Made by a program: the position numbers and the translations under genes. This document shows positions 6,706-12,838 of a DNA stretch of 13,333 bases, piece by piece. The notes beneath the pieces are model-generated. The model worked only from the letters and a program-made list of their open reading frames with translations, was not told the DNA's origin and ran no database searches. Positions within the stretch are counted from its first letter, which is position 1; the number at the start of each line of letters is the position of its first letter. Source of the DNA: CAZADH01 sp964483805 (GTDB lineage Bacteria; Muiribacteriota; Ozemobacteria; Ozemobacterales; Ozemobacteraceae); the NCBI GenBank assembly GCA_964483805.1, contig CAZADH010000167.1, positions 1 through 13,333 of the forward strand, written 5' to 3'.

Positions 6706-9157
6706 TGATGACCTCCTTGATGGGCGACGTGATCGTGGCGACGATTTCGCCGCTGGCACCTATCGACAATGGTATCAGTGTGAACTGCAAACGTCGACCG
6801 GGACGGATCTTGCGGGCATCGGGACCGTCACGTCGCATCCGGAATCGCAGCCCGTCGCGGGTCAGGAGCAGGAAGTCATCGCTGTTGTCGAGGATCCGCA
6901 CGAATCCGTCCACCTTGGCCGGTTGTTTCAACGGCGGCGGTGCGCCGTTCCTGGGTTGCGACAGCGATGCCGACAATAAACCACCGAGCATGACCAGCAC
7001 CGTCAGGCCCGCGAATCCGGCAAACATCAGCGGGTTCTCGCGCACCAGTCCGAGCAGGGCCACGATAAACCGTGTCGGACTGCCATCGGCAGCGCGCGGC
7101 GCGTCTTTCTTGAACGCATACGCCGGCGGTTTTGCGGCCTTCTTCTGTTGTGTTCGTTCGAACCGCTGTTGCAGGGCGAGGTCGGCGGCCTCGATGCCGG
7201 CCGGCAGGCGGCCGAATTGCACCAGGGTCTCGCCGGTTTTGCGCCGGGTCCTGCGCACCGCCTCGACGTGCGCGGGCAGAGACAGCAGGCGTTCGAGCCG
7301 GTACAGCGGGAACAGGTTGTCGGGGTCCGGGTTCGATTCGAACAGTGCCAGCACGGGTGCGACGAACTCGTCAGTACCGCGTTCAAGCAACAGGTCGCAC
7401 AACGGTTCGCGAATCAACCGGAACTCGAAGTGCACCAGGCACTGCACGGCGGCCTTGCGTTCCGCCTCGTCGCGCGACCGCAGCATCGCCATCAGATTGG
7501 ACCGGGCCGTCTGCACGTCGGCCTGCTTCAAAACGCGGATGGCCGTCGACTTCAACCGGGGGTTGCTGCTCTTGAGGAACTTCCCCAGAATTGGCAATAC
7601 ATTGTCTGTATCGACCAGGGCCAGATACTCCAGCGCGTTGGCCACCAGCGCCGGGCTGTCGCTCTTCAAGGCCGCGTTGGCGTGCGGCACAAATGCGGCG
7701 ATGGCCAACCGGTGCGCCGCTCGCAGCGCCGAACCGCGTACCGCCACGTCGGTCATGGGATCGTCGAGAATCCGTCGCAGAATCGGCGCTGCCTCGTCCG
7801 CGCGCTCGCGCGACCAGTGTGCCATATCGCACAGTTGCTCGACCGGCGACACGGGCGCCGCACTCGGGGTTTCTCGTGCCGACCCGGCTGCGGGCGTGGC
7901 CGGTGCGGCCGGCGTTGCCGGGCAGTCTGTCGGAACCTCCGGGTGTTCGCGCAGCAGCCCTTCGATGAACGATCGCGCTGGGGGTGCGAGGTCGCCGGCA
8001 ACGATTTCGCCGAACGCCTGCCGGATCAACGGCTTCGCGACCGCTTTGGCAAACACGCTGCGCATCTCGCTGGCCACCGTCGCATCATCGGCAACGAACC
8101 GGTTGGCAAACTCGAGGGCGAAATGCCGCGCTGCCCTCGCGTAGATCCACTGCTGCAAGCGTGCCGTGTATTCCGGCAGGGTTTCCCCCAGGCCGCCCGC
8201 GGCGTGAATGGCTTTGCATGCGCCCTGGATGAGTTCTTTCAGTTGCGCGGCCTTGGTGGCGGGTGCGGTCTCGGCCAGTTCCCATAGGCGGTATGGGGCG
8301 TCGCGGTCGGGATTGATGCGAAAGAGCAACCCGGCTTGATGAATCAGGTCGGGGTTCGTTTCGACCGCCAGATACTTGATCAAGACGTCGCGCGTGTGTT
8401 CGAACGGCAACAGCGACGCGGTTCGCAGTCCCGCCGTACGACTGGCCGGGTCGGTGTCGAGCAGCATCGATTCGAGGTAGAGTAGCGCTTCGTCGATGTC
8501 GATCTGCGCCAATCCGCGCACGGCCAGAGCCCGCAAACGCAGGTCGTCGGATCTCAGCAGGTGCGACAACGGGTCGACGAGCAGTGCCGGTGCCCGCACG
8601 ATCAGGGCGTCGAGCGCCGCCGTGCGCAGGCCGACCGATTCGGCCGTCAGATACGACGCGAGTTCGTTGAGCTCATCCTCGGGCCACGTGCGGGCAAACG
8701 TCTTGATCAAGACAATCTTCATGCCGGGGCTCGGTTCGTTGCGTGTCAGCGCCGGCACGACTGGGGCCAGCCTGGCCAGGGCCGTGGGTGGCTGCGCCGA
8801 CAGCAGGTCGATCTTCTGCTCGGGCGACGCCGACGCGAACGCTCGAGCGAACGCATCCGGATCGTTAGTCGCCGGCGCAACGTCGCTCGGTTCGCGACTC
8901 GCCAAAACGGGCCGCGCCAAGCCGGAGCGCGCGTCCCCGGGGTCTGCGGGGTCGGCGCTCGTGCGCATGCCCAGTTTGCGCAGCGCGTGCAGCATGAGCA
9001 TGCGCACTTCGTCGTCGGTCTCGGCCCGGGCCAGTTCGACGATTTTCTTCTGCAGCCCCGCGGACACCCTCTGCGTGAAAACCTGGCCGATGGCGGCCAG
9101 TCGATCCGACTTGACCGGGGACTGCAAATCACGCAACAGATCGGCTTCGCTGTCCAT
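6698..9157 (-). CDS. HEAT-repeat protein with one transmembrane segment and exported C-terminal domain
   Basis: Protein of 819 residues. Residues about 1-65 and 140-310 are alpha-helical repeats of HEAT/PBS type (for example VRMLMLHALRKLG, LRLRALAVRGLAQ). A second repeat block covers about 450-620 (VAVRGSALRAAHRLA, LVANALEYLALVD, RKAAVQCLVHF). A Pro/Ala-rich linker at 410-438 separates the blocks. Residues 660-695 are basic and charged, followed by one TM at about 708-731 and a small domain at 748-819 with alternating hydrophobic strands that is probably a beta fold. Basic residues before the TM place the repeats in the cytoplasm and the small domain outside. HEAT repeats generally bind proteins, so a scaffold or sensor for the neighbouring STAS/phosphatase proteins is an inference. 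The gene starts 36 bp after the C39 gene; ATG 9157 has only a weak ribosome site. I cannot assign a specific family. Confidence 0.85.
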   Translation of the reverse strand: MDSEADLLRDLQSPVKSDRLAAIGQVFTQRVSAGLQKKIVELARAETDDEVRMLMLHALRKLGMRTSADPADPGDARSGLARPVLASREPSDVAPATNDPDAFARAFASASPEQKIDLLSAQPPTALARLAPVVPALTRNEPSPGMKIVLIKTFARTWPEDELNELASYLTAESVGLRTAALDALIVRAPALLVDPLSHLLRSDDLRLRALAVRGLAQIDIDEALLYLESMLLDTDPASRTAGLRTASLLPFEHTRDVLIKYLAVETNPDLIHQAGLLFRINPDRDAPYRLWELAETAPATKAAQLKELIQGACKAIHAAGGLGETLPEYTARLQQWIYARAARHFALEFANRFVADDATVASEMRSVFAKAVAKPLIRQAFGEIVAGDLAPPARSFIEGLLREHPEVPTDCPATPAAPATPAAGSARETPSAAPVSPVEQLCDMAHWSRERADEAAPILRRILDDPMTDVAVRGSALRAAHRLAIAAFVPHANAALKSDSPALVANALEYLALVDTDNVLPILGKFLKSSNPRLKSTAIRVLKQADVQTARSNLMAMLRSRDEAERKAAVQCLVHFEFRLIREPLCDLLLERGTDEFVAPVLALFESNPDPDNLFPLYRLERLLSLPAHVEAVRRTRRKTGETLVQFGRLPAGIEAADLALQQRFERTQQKKAAKPPAYAFKKDAPRAADGSPTRFIVALLGLVRENPLMFAGFAGLTVLVMLGGLLSASLSQPRNGAPPPLKQPAKVDGFVRILDNSDDFLLLTRDGLRFRMRRDGPDARKIRPGRRLQFTLIPLSIGASGEIVATITSPIKEVIID
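6711..6718 (-). promoter_or_regulatory. Ribosome binding site of the STAS gene, inside the HEAT-repeat gene
   Basis: AAGGAGGT on the minus strand, 5 nt before the TTG at 6705. It is embedded in the last codons of the upstream gene (ATC AAG GAG GTC), so the two genes are probably translationally coupled. It decides the start of the STAS protein. Confidence 0.85.
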
Positions 9158-9193
9158 CTGCGTGCCAGTCTACCATGGGCACGACCGCAGCGA

Positions 9194-10252
9194 TTACTTC
9201 GACATCACCATCATGCCGTCCCAGATCGAGACGAACTTGTCGAGCTTGTAAATCTTGTTTTCGATCTTCCGGCTGTAGTCGGCCGGGTCGTTGGCAATGA
9301 TGTCGCCGTTGGCCAGGAACCCCGTGACCACCATGAAATGCCCGCCGTACTCCTTGGTCGACACGACCACCGGATTGCCGGCCTTCAATTGGCTCTTGAG
9401 CGCGGTCATGTTCGGGCCCGTCGACCAGTTGGCGCTGTAACCGTATTTCTTGGCGGCCGAAACCATACCGCCGTAGCCGGTGCCTCGGGATGTGCACCCC
9501 GTGGGTGGCACGAGTTGCGCCGGGGTCACGTCGATGCCGTAATACCGCAGCACCATAGCCAGCGACGTCGGACCGCACGACATGTTGGCCACGGCCTTCT
9601 CGAGCGGCGGGCAGTTGTTGTACTGGCAGATCCCCTTGCACGGCACCTTGACCGCGCCGTCCTCGTCGACCTGCGCGCCGGGTGGCGGGTTGGTCGGGGT
9701 TTGCGTCGGCGGCGGCGTTGACCCGCCGTCGGCCGGCGGTGTCCCGGGTTCGTCGCTGGCCGGCATGTTTTCGAAGACCGGGTTCGAGTTGAGGATGCTG
9801 AATCCCTGGGCTTCGAGATCTTTCGCGTGGCCTTCGGGATTGTCGGCGGTGCGTCCATACGGCGTATTGCACGGAATATCGCGCGAGGTCCGCTTGCCCT
9901 TGGCGTCGACGAGATTCCAATGCCAGGCGATCAGCTTGCCGCGTTTCTTTGGCGCCGGTTGTGGCGGGTCGAGGCGCTCGATGCCGTCTGGCAGCGGGGC
10001 ACTGGTGTCGATCACCGGCGCCGTGGTGCCGCCCGCATCGAGCAGATCTCCCGTCGCCGGGCTTTCGCCGGTCGCAGCCGGGGTCGACGGCGCCGGGGTG
10101 GCGGCCGGAGTGACGGTCGGAGTGACGGTCGGGGCCGGCTTACCCGACATGTCGCCATCGTTGACGACCATGCCCGATCCGGTCATCGGCATGACCATGA
10201 TTACCAACACCAAGATCCAACGCCATCCGCGACGGCGATCAGACAACATCAT
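9194..10252 (-). CDS. Secreted C39-like papain-fold cysteine peptidase
   Basis: Protein of 352 residues. The N-terminus is basic, then a hydrophobic segment (about 12-28) acts as signal peptide or anchor. Residues 38-100 are a Thr/Pro/Ala-rich linker, 104-165 a short domain I do not recognise, and 168-195 a second Pro/Thr-rich linker. The C39-like domain spans about 203-350: catalytic Cys226 in MSCGPTSLAMVL, His305 in GGHFMVV and Asp322 in NDP. Gln210, before the catalytic Cys, may form the oxyanion hole. Six cysteines (128, 205, 209, 214, 226, 253) could include structural disulfides in an exported protein. Classical C39 peptidases are fused to ABC transporters and cut double-Gly leaders; this one has no transporter domain or neighbour, so its substrate is unknown. 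ATG 10252 has AAAGGGGG 7 nt upstream. It is probably the first gene of the HEAT-STAS-phosphatase unit. Confidence 0.87.
   Translation of the reverse strand: MMLSDRRRGWRWILVLVIMVMPMTGSGMVVNDGDMSGKPAPTVTPTVTPAATPAPSTPAATGESPATGDLLDAGGTTAPVIDTSAPLPDGIERLDPPQPAPKKRGKLIAWHWNLVDAKGKRTSRDIPCNTPYGRTADNPEGHAKDLEAQGFSILNSNPVFENMPASDEPGTPPADGGSTPPPTQTPTNPPPGAQVDEDGAVKVPCKGICQYNNCPPLEKAVANMSCGPTSLAMVLRYYGIDVTPAQLVPPTGCTSRGTGYGGMVSAAKKYGYSANWSTGPNMTALKSQLKAGNPVVVSTKEYGGHFMVVTGFLANGDIIANDPADYSRKIENKIYKLDKFVSIWDGMMVMSK
10107..10130 (-). repeat. Tandem 12-bp repeat, two copies, in the C39 gene linker
   Basis: Two exact copies of GGAGTGACGGTC (10107-10118 and 10119-10130, plus strand), followed by GG that begins a third copy. 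In frame it encodes PTVTPTVTP in the linker after the signal sequence. Replication slippage would change linker length by four residues without a frameshift. Confidence 0.85.
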
Positions 10253-10259
10253 GATTGGG

Positions 10260-10267
10260 CCCCCTTT
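10260..10267 (-). promoter_or_regulatory. Ribosome binding site of the C39-like gene
   Basis: AAAGGGGG on the minus strand with a 7-nt spacer to ATG 10252. A second ATG follows immediately at 10249; the upstream one is better spaced. Confidence 0.55.
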
Positions 10268-10290
10268 GCTGTCAGCCAGATAATGCTCGT

Positions 10291-10309
10291 GTATTTACTG
10301 AATAAATAC
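10291..10309. promoter_or_regulatory. AT-rich perfect inverted repeat, candidate operator upstream of the C39 unit
   Basis: GTATTTA, 5-nt centre CTGAA, TAAATAC: a 7-bp perfect dyad of 19 bp in an AT-rich patch about 40 bp upstream of the C39 start. The size and symmetry suit a dimeric regulator. I could not define a convincing -35/-10 pair around it; ATGTCA, 17 nt, TAAATA is the best weak match. It could also be a 3' hairpin of the upstream gene, but the stem is AT-rich and weak. Confidence 0.4.
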
Positions 10310-10323
10310 GACCATGACATGCT

Positions 10324-10346
10324 CGGCTGTTGACATCGGCCAGCCG
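10324..10346 (-). terminator. Possible hairpin after the secreted propeller-like gene
   Basis: 6-bp inverted repeat CGGCTG/CAGCCG with an 11-nt loop, starting 23 nt after the TAG stop at 10369. On the minus strand no T run follows directly; a TATTTATT stretch appears about 14 nt later. Weak terminator candidate. Confidence 0.25.
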
Positions 10347-10368
10347 GCGCACCCGTTGCCAAACCGAC

Positions 10369-11301
10369 CTACAACGAGACCACGCGCAGCACACTGCCGC
10401 TGCCCGAGTCGGCCGGTCGCACGATGCAGACCGTGCCGTCGCCAAGCAACACCTCGTTTCGCACCCCCGGGCACTTCTCGGCCGATGGGATGCGCTGCCG
10501 GGCCACCACTTTCTGGTCGGCAATCACGCGGATCTCGTAGACGTCGCTGCGGTCGCGGGCGCGGGTCGTGGTCAGCACCACCAGTTGCCCGCGCGGGTTG
10601 GTGCCCAGCACCTGCAGACCGACGCAGTTGGTTTCCGGTTTGCCGTCGGTGATGGCATATAAAGTATTGCCCTTGTCGGAAACGATGCGCCACGACTTGA
10701 CCGCGTCGGCCCCGCCGATCTGGCTCGAAACCTGGATGTGGCCGAGCTTGCCGGTGTTGGTCTCGACGGCGCCGTCGGGCAGAAGGGCCGCCTGACCCGC
10801 CGCATCGACGGAGTAGACGTGGCCATCGCAATCGCGCAGGGTCCACGCGCTGCCCGCCGTGTGGCCCACCGCCATGAAGCGCGGGTTTTCCTGCGGCAGG
10901 TTCTTGAGCGTGACGACGCGCCACCGCGTCGGGTTCTGTAGATCGAGCACGAACAGTCGCGGGTCCTGATAATGGCAGAACGCGACCTCGTTCCCCCGCA
11001 CGGCCAACGAACAGAACGACGTGGTTTTCGCATCGGCCGGCATCTTGGGCAGCGCAATCGTGCGCGGCGCGGCTTTGCCGTCGAGCAACACCAGGCGCTG
11101 GTCGGCCATCAATACGGCGATCCCGTTCGCACTGCCCGGATACAGCGCCGCGACCTCGCCGGGCAGGGTGGCGATGACTCGGTCTTTGCCCGCTGCCGCC
11201 GTCGGCTCGGGGGTCAGCACCGAGTCGCGCTGCGCCGCGAAGGTCGTACAGGTGCACATGGACATCAGGACGAATACCAGGATGATGCGAGTTCCAGTCA
11301 T
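10369..11301 (-). CDS. Secreted protein of unknown function, possible beta-propeller
   Basis: I do not recognise this family. From ATG 11301 it is 310 residues. A signal peptide is clear at residues 1-24 (MTGTRIILVFVLMSM, Cys-Thr-Cys, then cleavage probably at TFA-AQ); the Cys residues do not form a good lipobox. The rest has no membrane segment and consists of repeated short strands ending in turns, such as ANGIAVLMADQRLVLLDG, NEVAFCHYQDPRLFVLDL, HVYSVDAAG, NTLYAITDGKPE and SDVYEIRVIADQKVV. This resembles five to six blades of a beta-propeller, which is inferred from spacing and not from a named motif. I chose ATG 11301 because AGGGAGG lies 11 nt upstream and the signal peptide starts there; an in-frame ATG at 11406 adds 35 Arg-rich residues without a ribosome site. 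It stands between the pilin cluster and the C39 unit with gaps on both sides, probably a single-gene transcript. Confidence 0.8.
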   Translation of the reverse strand: MTGTRIILVFVLMSMCTCTTFAAQRDSVLTPEPTAAAGKDRVIATLPGEVAALYPGSANGIAVLMADQRLVLLDGKAAPRTIALPKMPADAKTTSFCSLAVRGNEVAFCHYQDPRLFVLDLQNPTRWRVVTLKNLPQENPRFMAVGHTAGSAWTLRDCDGHVYSVDAAGQAALLPDGAVETNTGKLGHIQVSSQIGGADAVKSWRIVSDKGNTLYAITDGKPETNCVGLQVLGTNPRGQLVVLTTTRARDRSDVYEIRVIADQKVVARQRIPSAEKCPGVRNEVLLGDGTVCIVRPADSGSGSVLRVVSL

Positions 11302-11312
11302 TGGTTGGTGTG

Positions 11313-11319
11313 CCTCCCT
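11313..11319 (-). promoter_or_regulatory. Ribosome binding site of the secreted propeller-like gene
   Basis: AGGGAGG on the minus strand, 11 nt before ATG 11301. The spacing is slightly long but it supports the start at the signal peptide. Confidence 0.6.
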
Positions 11320-11505
11320 AATTGCTACTCGAATGGCAGAACGGTTCCTACCATGTGTCGTCACGCCCGACCGAACCCACCTGCATTTATGGCCGGACGT
11401 GACCACCGCCTTTTCCTACTCATCGACAGTTTACCCGCTCGTGCGATCAGTGTGAAGCATATATCAATACACCCGGGGTCGCCCAGTGGTTGAAAACTTC
11501 GGCGG

Positions 11506-11526
11506 CCTGGTGTCGGCCGCACCAGG
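11506..11526 (-). terminator. Hairpin downstream of the pilin operon, candidate terminator
   Basis: Perfect 7-bp inverted repeat CCTGGTG/CACCAGG with a 7-nt loop, about 100 nt after the stop of the PilW-like gene. On the minus strand the sequence after it is CCGCCGAAGTTTTC, so the T run is short and about 10 nt away. This is the best terminator candidate for the pilin cluster, but not canonical. Confidence 0.35.
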
Positions 11527-11627
11527 AGCCTGTGACATGACGATCTCGCCGTGTCAGCGGTCTTCCTCCGGAATCGTTTTCGGGGTGCACGTCGGTTCGC
11601 GCACGATGCTTGCGTGAGTCCAGGGCC

Positions 11628-12311
11628 TCACTGCGCAATCCAGGTGAGCGTGGCGATGCTGGCCGGCGACAGCACCGTGTTCCAGGTCAGGCCGGTTTCC
11701 TGTCGACTGCCTTTGACCGGGTCGAGTTGCAGCGTCACCACCAGATGGCGCGAAGTGAACGGTCCCTGATCGAAGACATGCTGACTCTCGACGTCGTTGA
11801 ATCGCAGCGCCCGCACCATACCGTTCATGAACTTTCGCGTCTCGACGACCGGTCCCGTGGTGTCGGTGCGGTCCTTCAGCGCGCGCTTCTCGCGCACCAG
11901 GCTGAACAGCTTCTTGCCGCTCTCGCCGCGCGCTGCGTCCTCGGTGACCCGGTATTCGACATTGGCGTTCGGTTGCGCGATGACCAGGCGCGAAAACTCG
12001 CCTGGCGCCATTTTCGGGTTGAACGCCGTTGCGTCAGCCTTGACCGTTTGCCTGACCGGCGCCCCGTCGGGCCCAAACACCGTGAATCCGTTGCAGGCGC
12101 GCAGGTCCATGCGGATCGCCGTCAGCGCATCGCTGATCGCCTTGGTCTCGACCAGCTTCAGACCGCCCTGCAGCGTCTGTTGCGATGCCGCGCCGAACAT
12201 CCGGTAGGCAACCAGCAGCACCAGCGGGACCACGACCATCGCCACGACCATCTCGACCAACGAGAAGCCGTGGCGGCACGGCAGCGGGCGTTTGTCTCTG
12301 CGCGCTCTCAT
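11628..12311 (-). CDS. PilW/GspJ-like prepilin-type minor pilin
   Basis: Prepilin with a class III (type IV pilin) signal. From ATG 12311 it is 227 residues: a basic 15-residue leader ending in RHG, cleavage before Phe, then FSLVEMVVAM with the conserved Glu at +5 and a hydrophobic helix to about residue 38. Residues 39-227 form a mostly polar domain ending in strands (HLVVTLQLDPV), and Cys73 is the only cysteine after the helix. Size, the Arg-rich leader and position after a PilV-like gene suit a PilW/GspJ-type minor subunit, which would sit at the tip of a pilus or pseudopilus after cleavage by a PilD-type peptidase. GAGG lies 9 nt before ATG 12311; ATGs at 12320 (overlapping the upstream stop as ATGA) and 12317 are alternatives. 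The C-terminal domain matches no family I can name. Confidence 0.85.
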   Translation of the reverse strand: MRARRDKRPLPCRHGFSLVEMVVAMVVVPLVLLVAYRMFGAASQQTLQGGLKLVETKAISDALTAIRMDLRACNGFTVFGPDGAPVRQTVKADATAFNPKMAPGEFSRLVIAQPNANVEYRVTEDAARGESGKKLFSLVREKRALKDRTDTTGPVVETRKFMNGMVRALRFNDVESQHVFDQGPFTSRHLVVTLQLDPVKGSRQETGLTWNTVLSPASIATLTWIAQ

Positions 12312-12316
12312 CCGCA

Positions 12317-12838
12317 TCATCCTCGCACGAAGATCGACCACTGGCGGCGATGGGTGCACCGCTCGTCGGCGCCGCTCGTGTTCATGCGCATCCAGACAAG
12401 CGTGACCGTGACGCTGTAGATGCCGTTCTGCTCTGATGAGCCGGTGTCGCACCGCTTCACCGCAATCTCCCGCGCGATGAACGGCGGCATGAGCGGCGTG
12501 ACCAGCAGCGTCACCGGGTCGTTGCCGATGCGGATCCGCCTGAGCGGGAACGGTTGCTCGCTCGTCTCGCCCAGCTTCATGTTAATGTCGTCGAGCGGCA
12601 GCCCCTTCTCGAGATCGTTGCCGCCTGCGAGTCGGCGAAAGCCCGGCATCTTTTCGAGCGCGAACAGTTGCTCGACCAGTTCCGCCTCGTAGTGGCGGGC
12701 CATCGTTTCATATAGCGTTTCGGCGGTCTCGGTGCTCGAACTCGACAGCAGTCCCATCATCGGCACCACCGCGAGCGCGACGATCAGCGTCGCCACGACG
12801 ATCTCGAGCATCGAGAAACCGAGAGTGCCGCGTTTCAT
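12317..12838 (-). CDS. PilV/GspI-like prepilin-type minor pilin
   Basis: Protein of 173 residues with a short leader MKRGTLG, cleavage Gly-Phe, then FSMLEIVVATLIVALAVVPM with Glu at +5. The hydrophobic helix extends to about residue 32. The remaining approximately 140 residues are polar, with two cysteines (130 and 161) that may form a C-terminal disulfide as in many minor pilins, and strands such as GIYSVTVTLVWMRM. Order and length fit a PilV/GspI-type subunit that works with the PilW/GspJ-like product downstream. ATG 12838 overlaps the TGA of the upstream gene by 4 bp (ATGA), so translation is probably coupled. A frame upstream of this ATG is also open, but it is an Arg/His-rich shadow of the neighbouring gene. 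Whether the machine is a pilus or a type II secretion system cannot be told from this window. Confidence 0.87.
   Translation of the reverse strand: MKRGTLGFSMLEIVVATLIVALAVVPMMGLLSSSSTETAETLYETMARHYEAELVEQLFALEKMPGFRRLAGGNDLEKGLPLDDINMKLGETSEQPFPLRRIRIGNDPVTLLVTPLMPPFIAREIAVKRCDTGSSEQNGIYSVTVTLVWMRMNTSGADERCTHRRQWSIFVRG

Larger units (their letters stand above)
11302..11627. other. 326-bp non-coding gap
   Basis: No reading frame here has both a ribosome site and plausible protein composition. It holds the ribosome site at 11313-11319, an AT-rich patch at about 11457-11470 (catatatcaatac) that may belong to the promoter of the secreted protein gene, and the hairpin at 11506-11526. I could not define a promoter with good -35 and -10 boxes on either strand. 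No tRNA or other structured RNA was recognised. Confidence 0.6.

Noticed and set aside
6705..8144. Plus-strand open frame of 479 codons
   Set aside because: Antisense to the HEAT gene. Ser/Arg/Ala-rich throughout with no motif.
7148..8287. Plus-strand open frame of 379 codons
   Set aside because: Antisense to the HEAT gene, with Arg/Gln/Cys-rich composition and no domain.
8561..9721. Plus-strand open frame of 386 codons crossing two genes
   Set aside because: It runs antisense through both the HEAT and C39 genes and is Arg/His-rich, so it is a shadow frame.
10330..10335. TTGACA on the plus strand as a promoter -35 box
   Set aside because: No -10-like sequence lies 16-18 nt downstream and no plus-strand gene follows.
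11447..11638. Small minus-strand frame of 63 codons in the gap after the PilW-like gene
   Set aside because: It starts inside the PilW-like gene in another frame, has no ribosome site and a composition typical of chance frames.
12321..12452. N-terminal extension of the PilW-like frame
   Set aside because: Translated from within the PilV-like gene in another frame and His/Arg-rich. The prepilin leader and ribosome site favour ATG 12311 or 12320.
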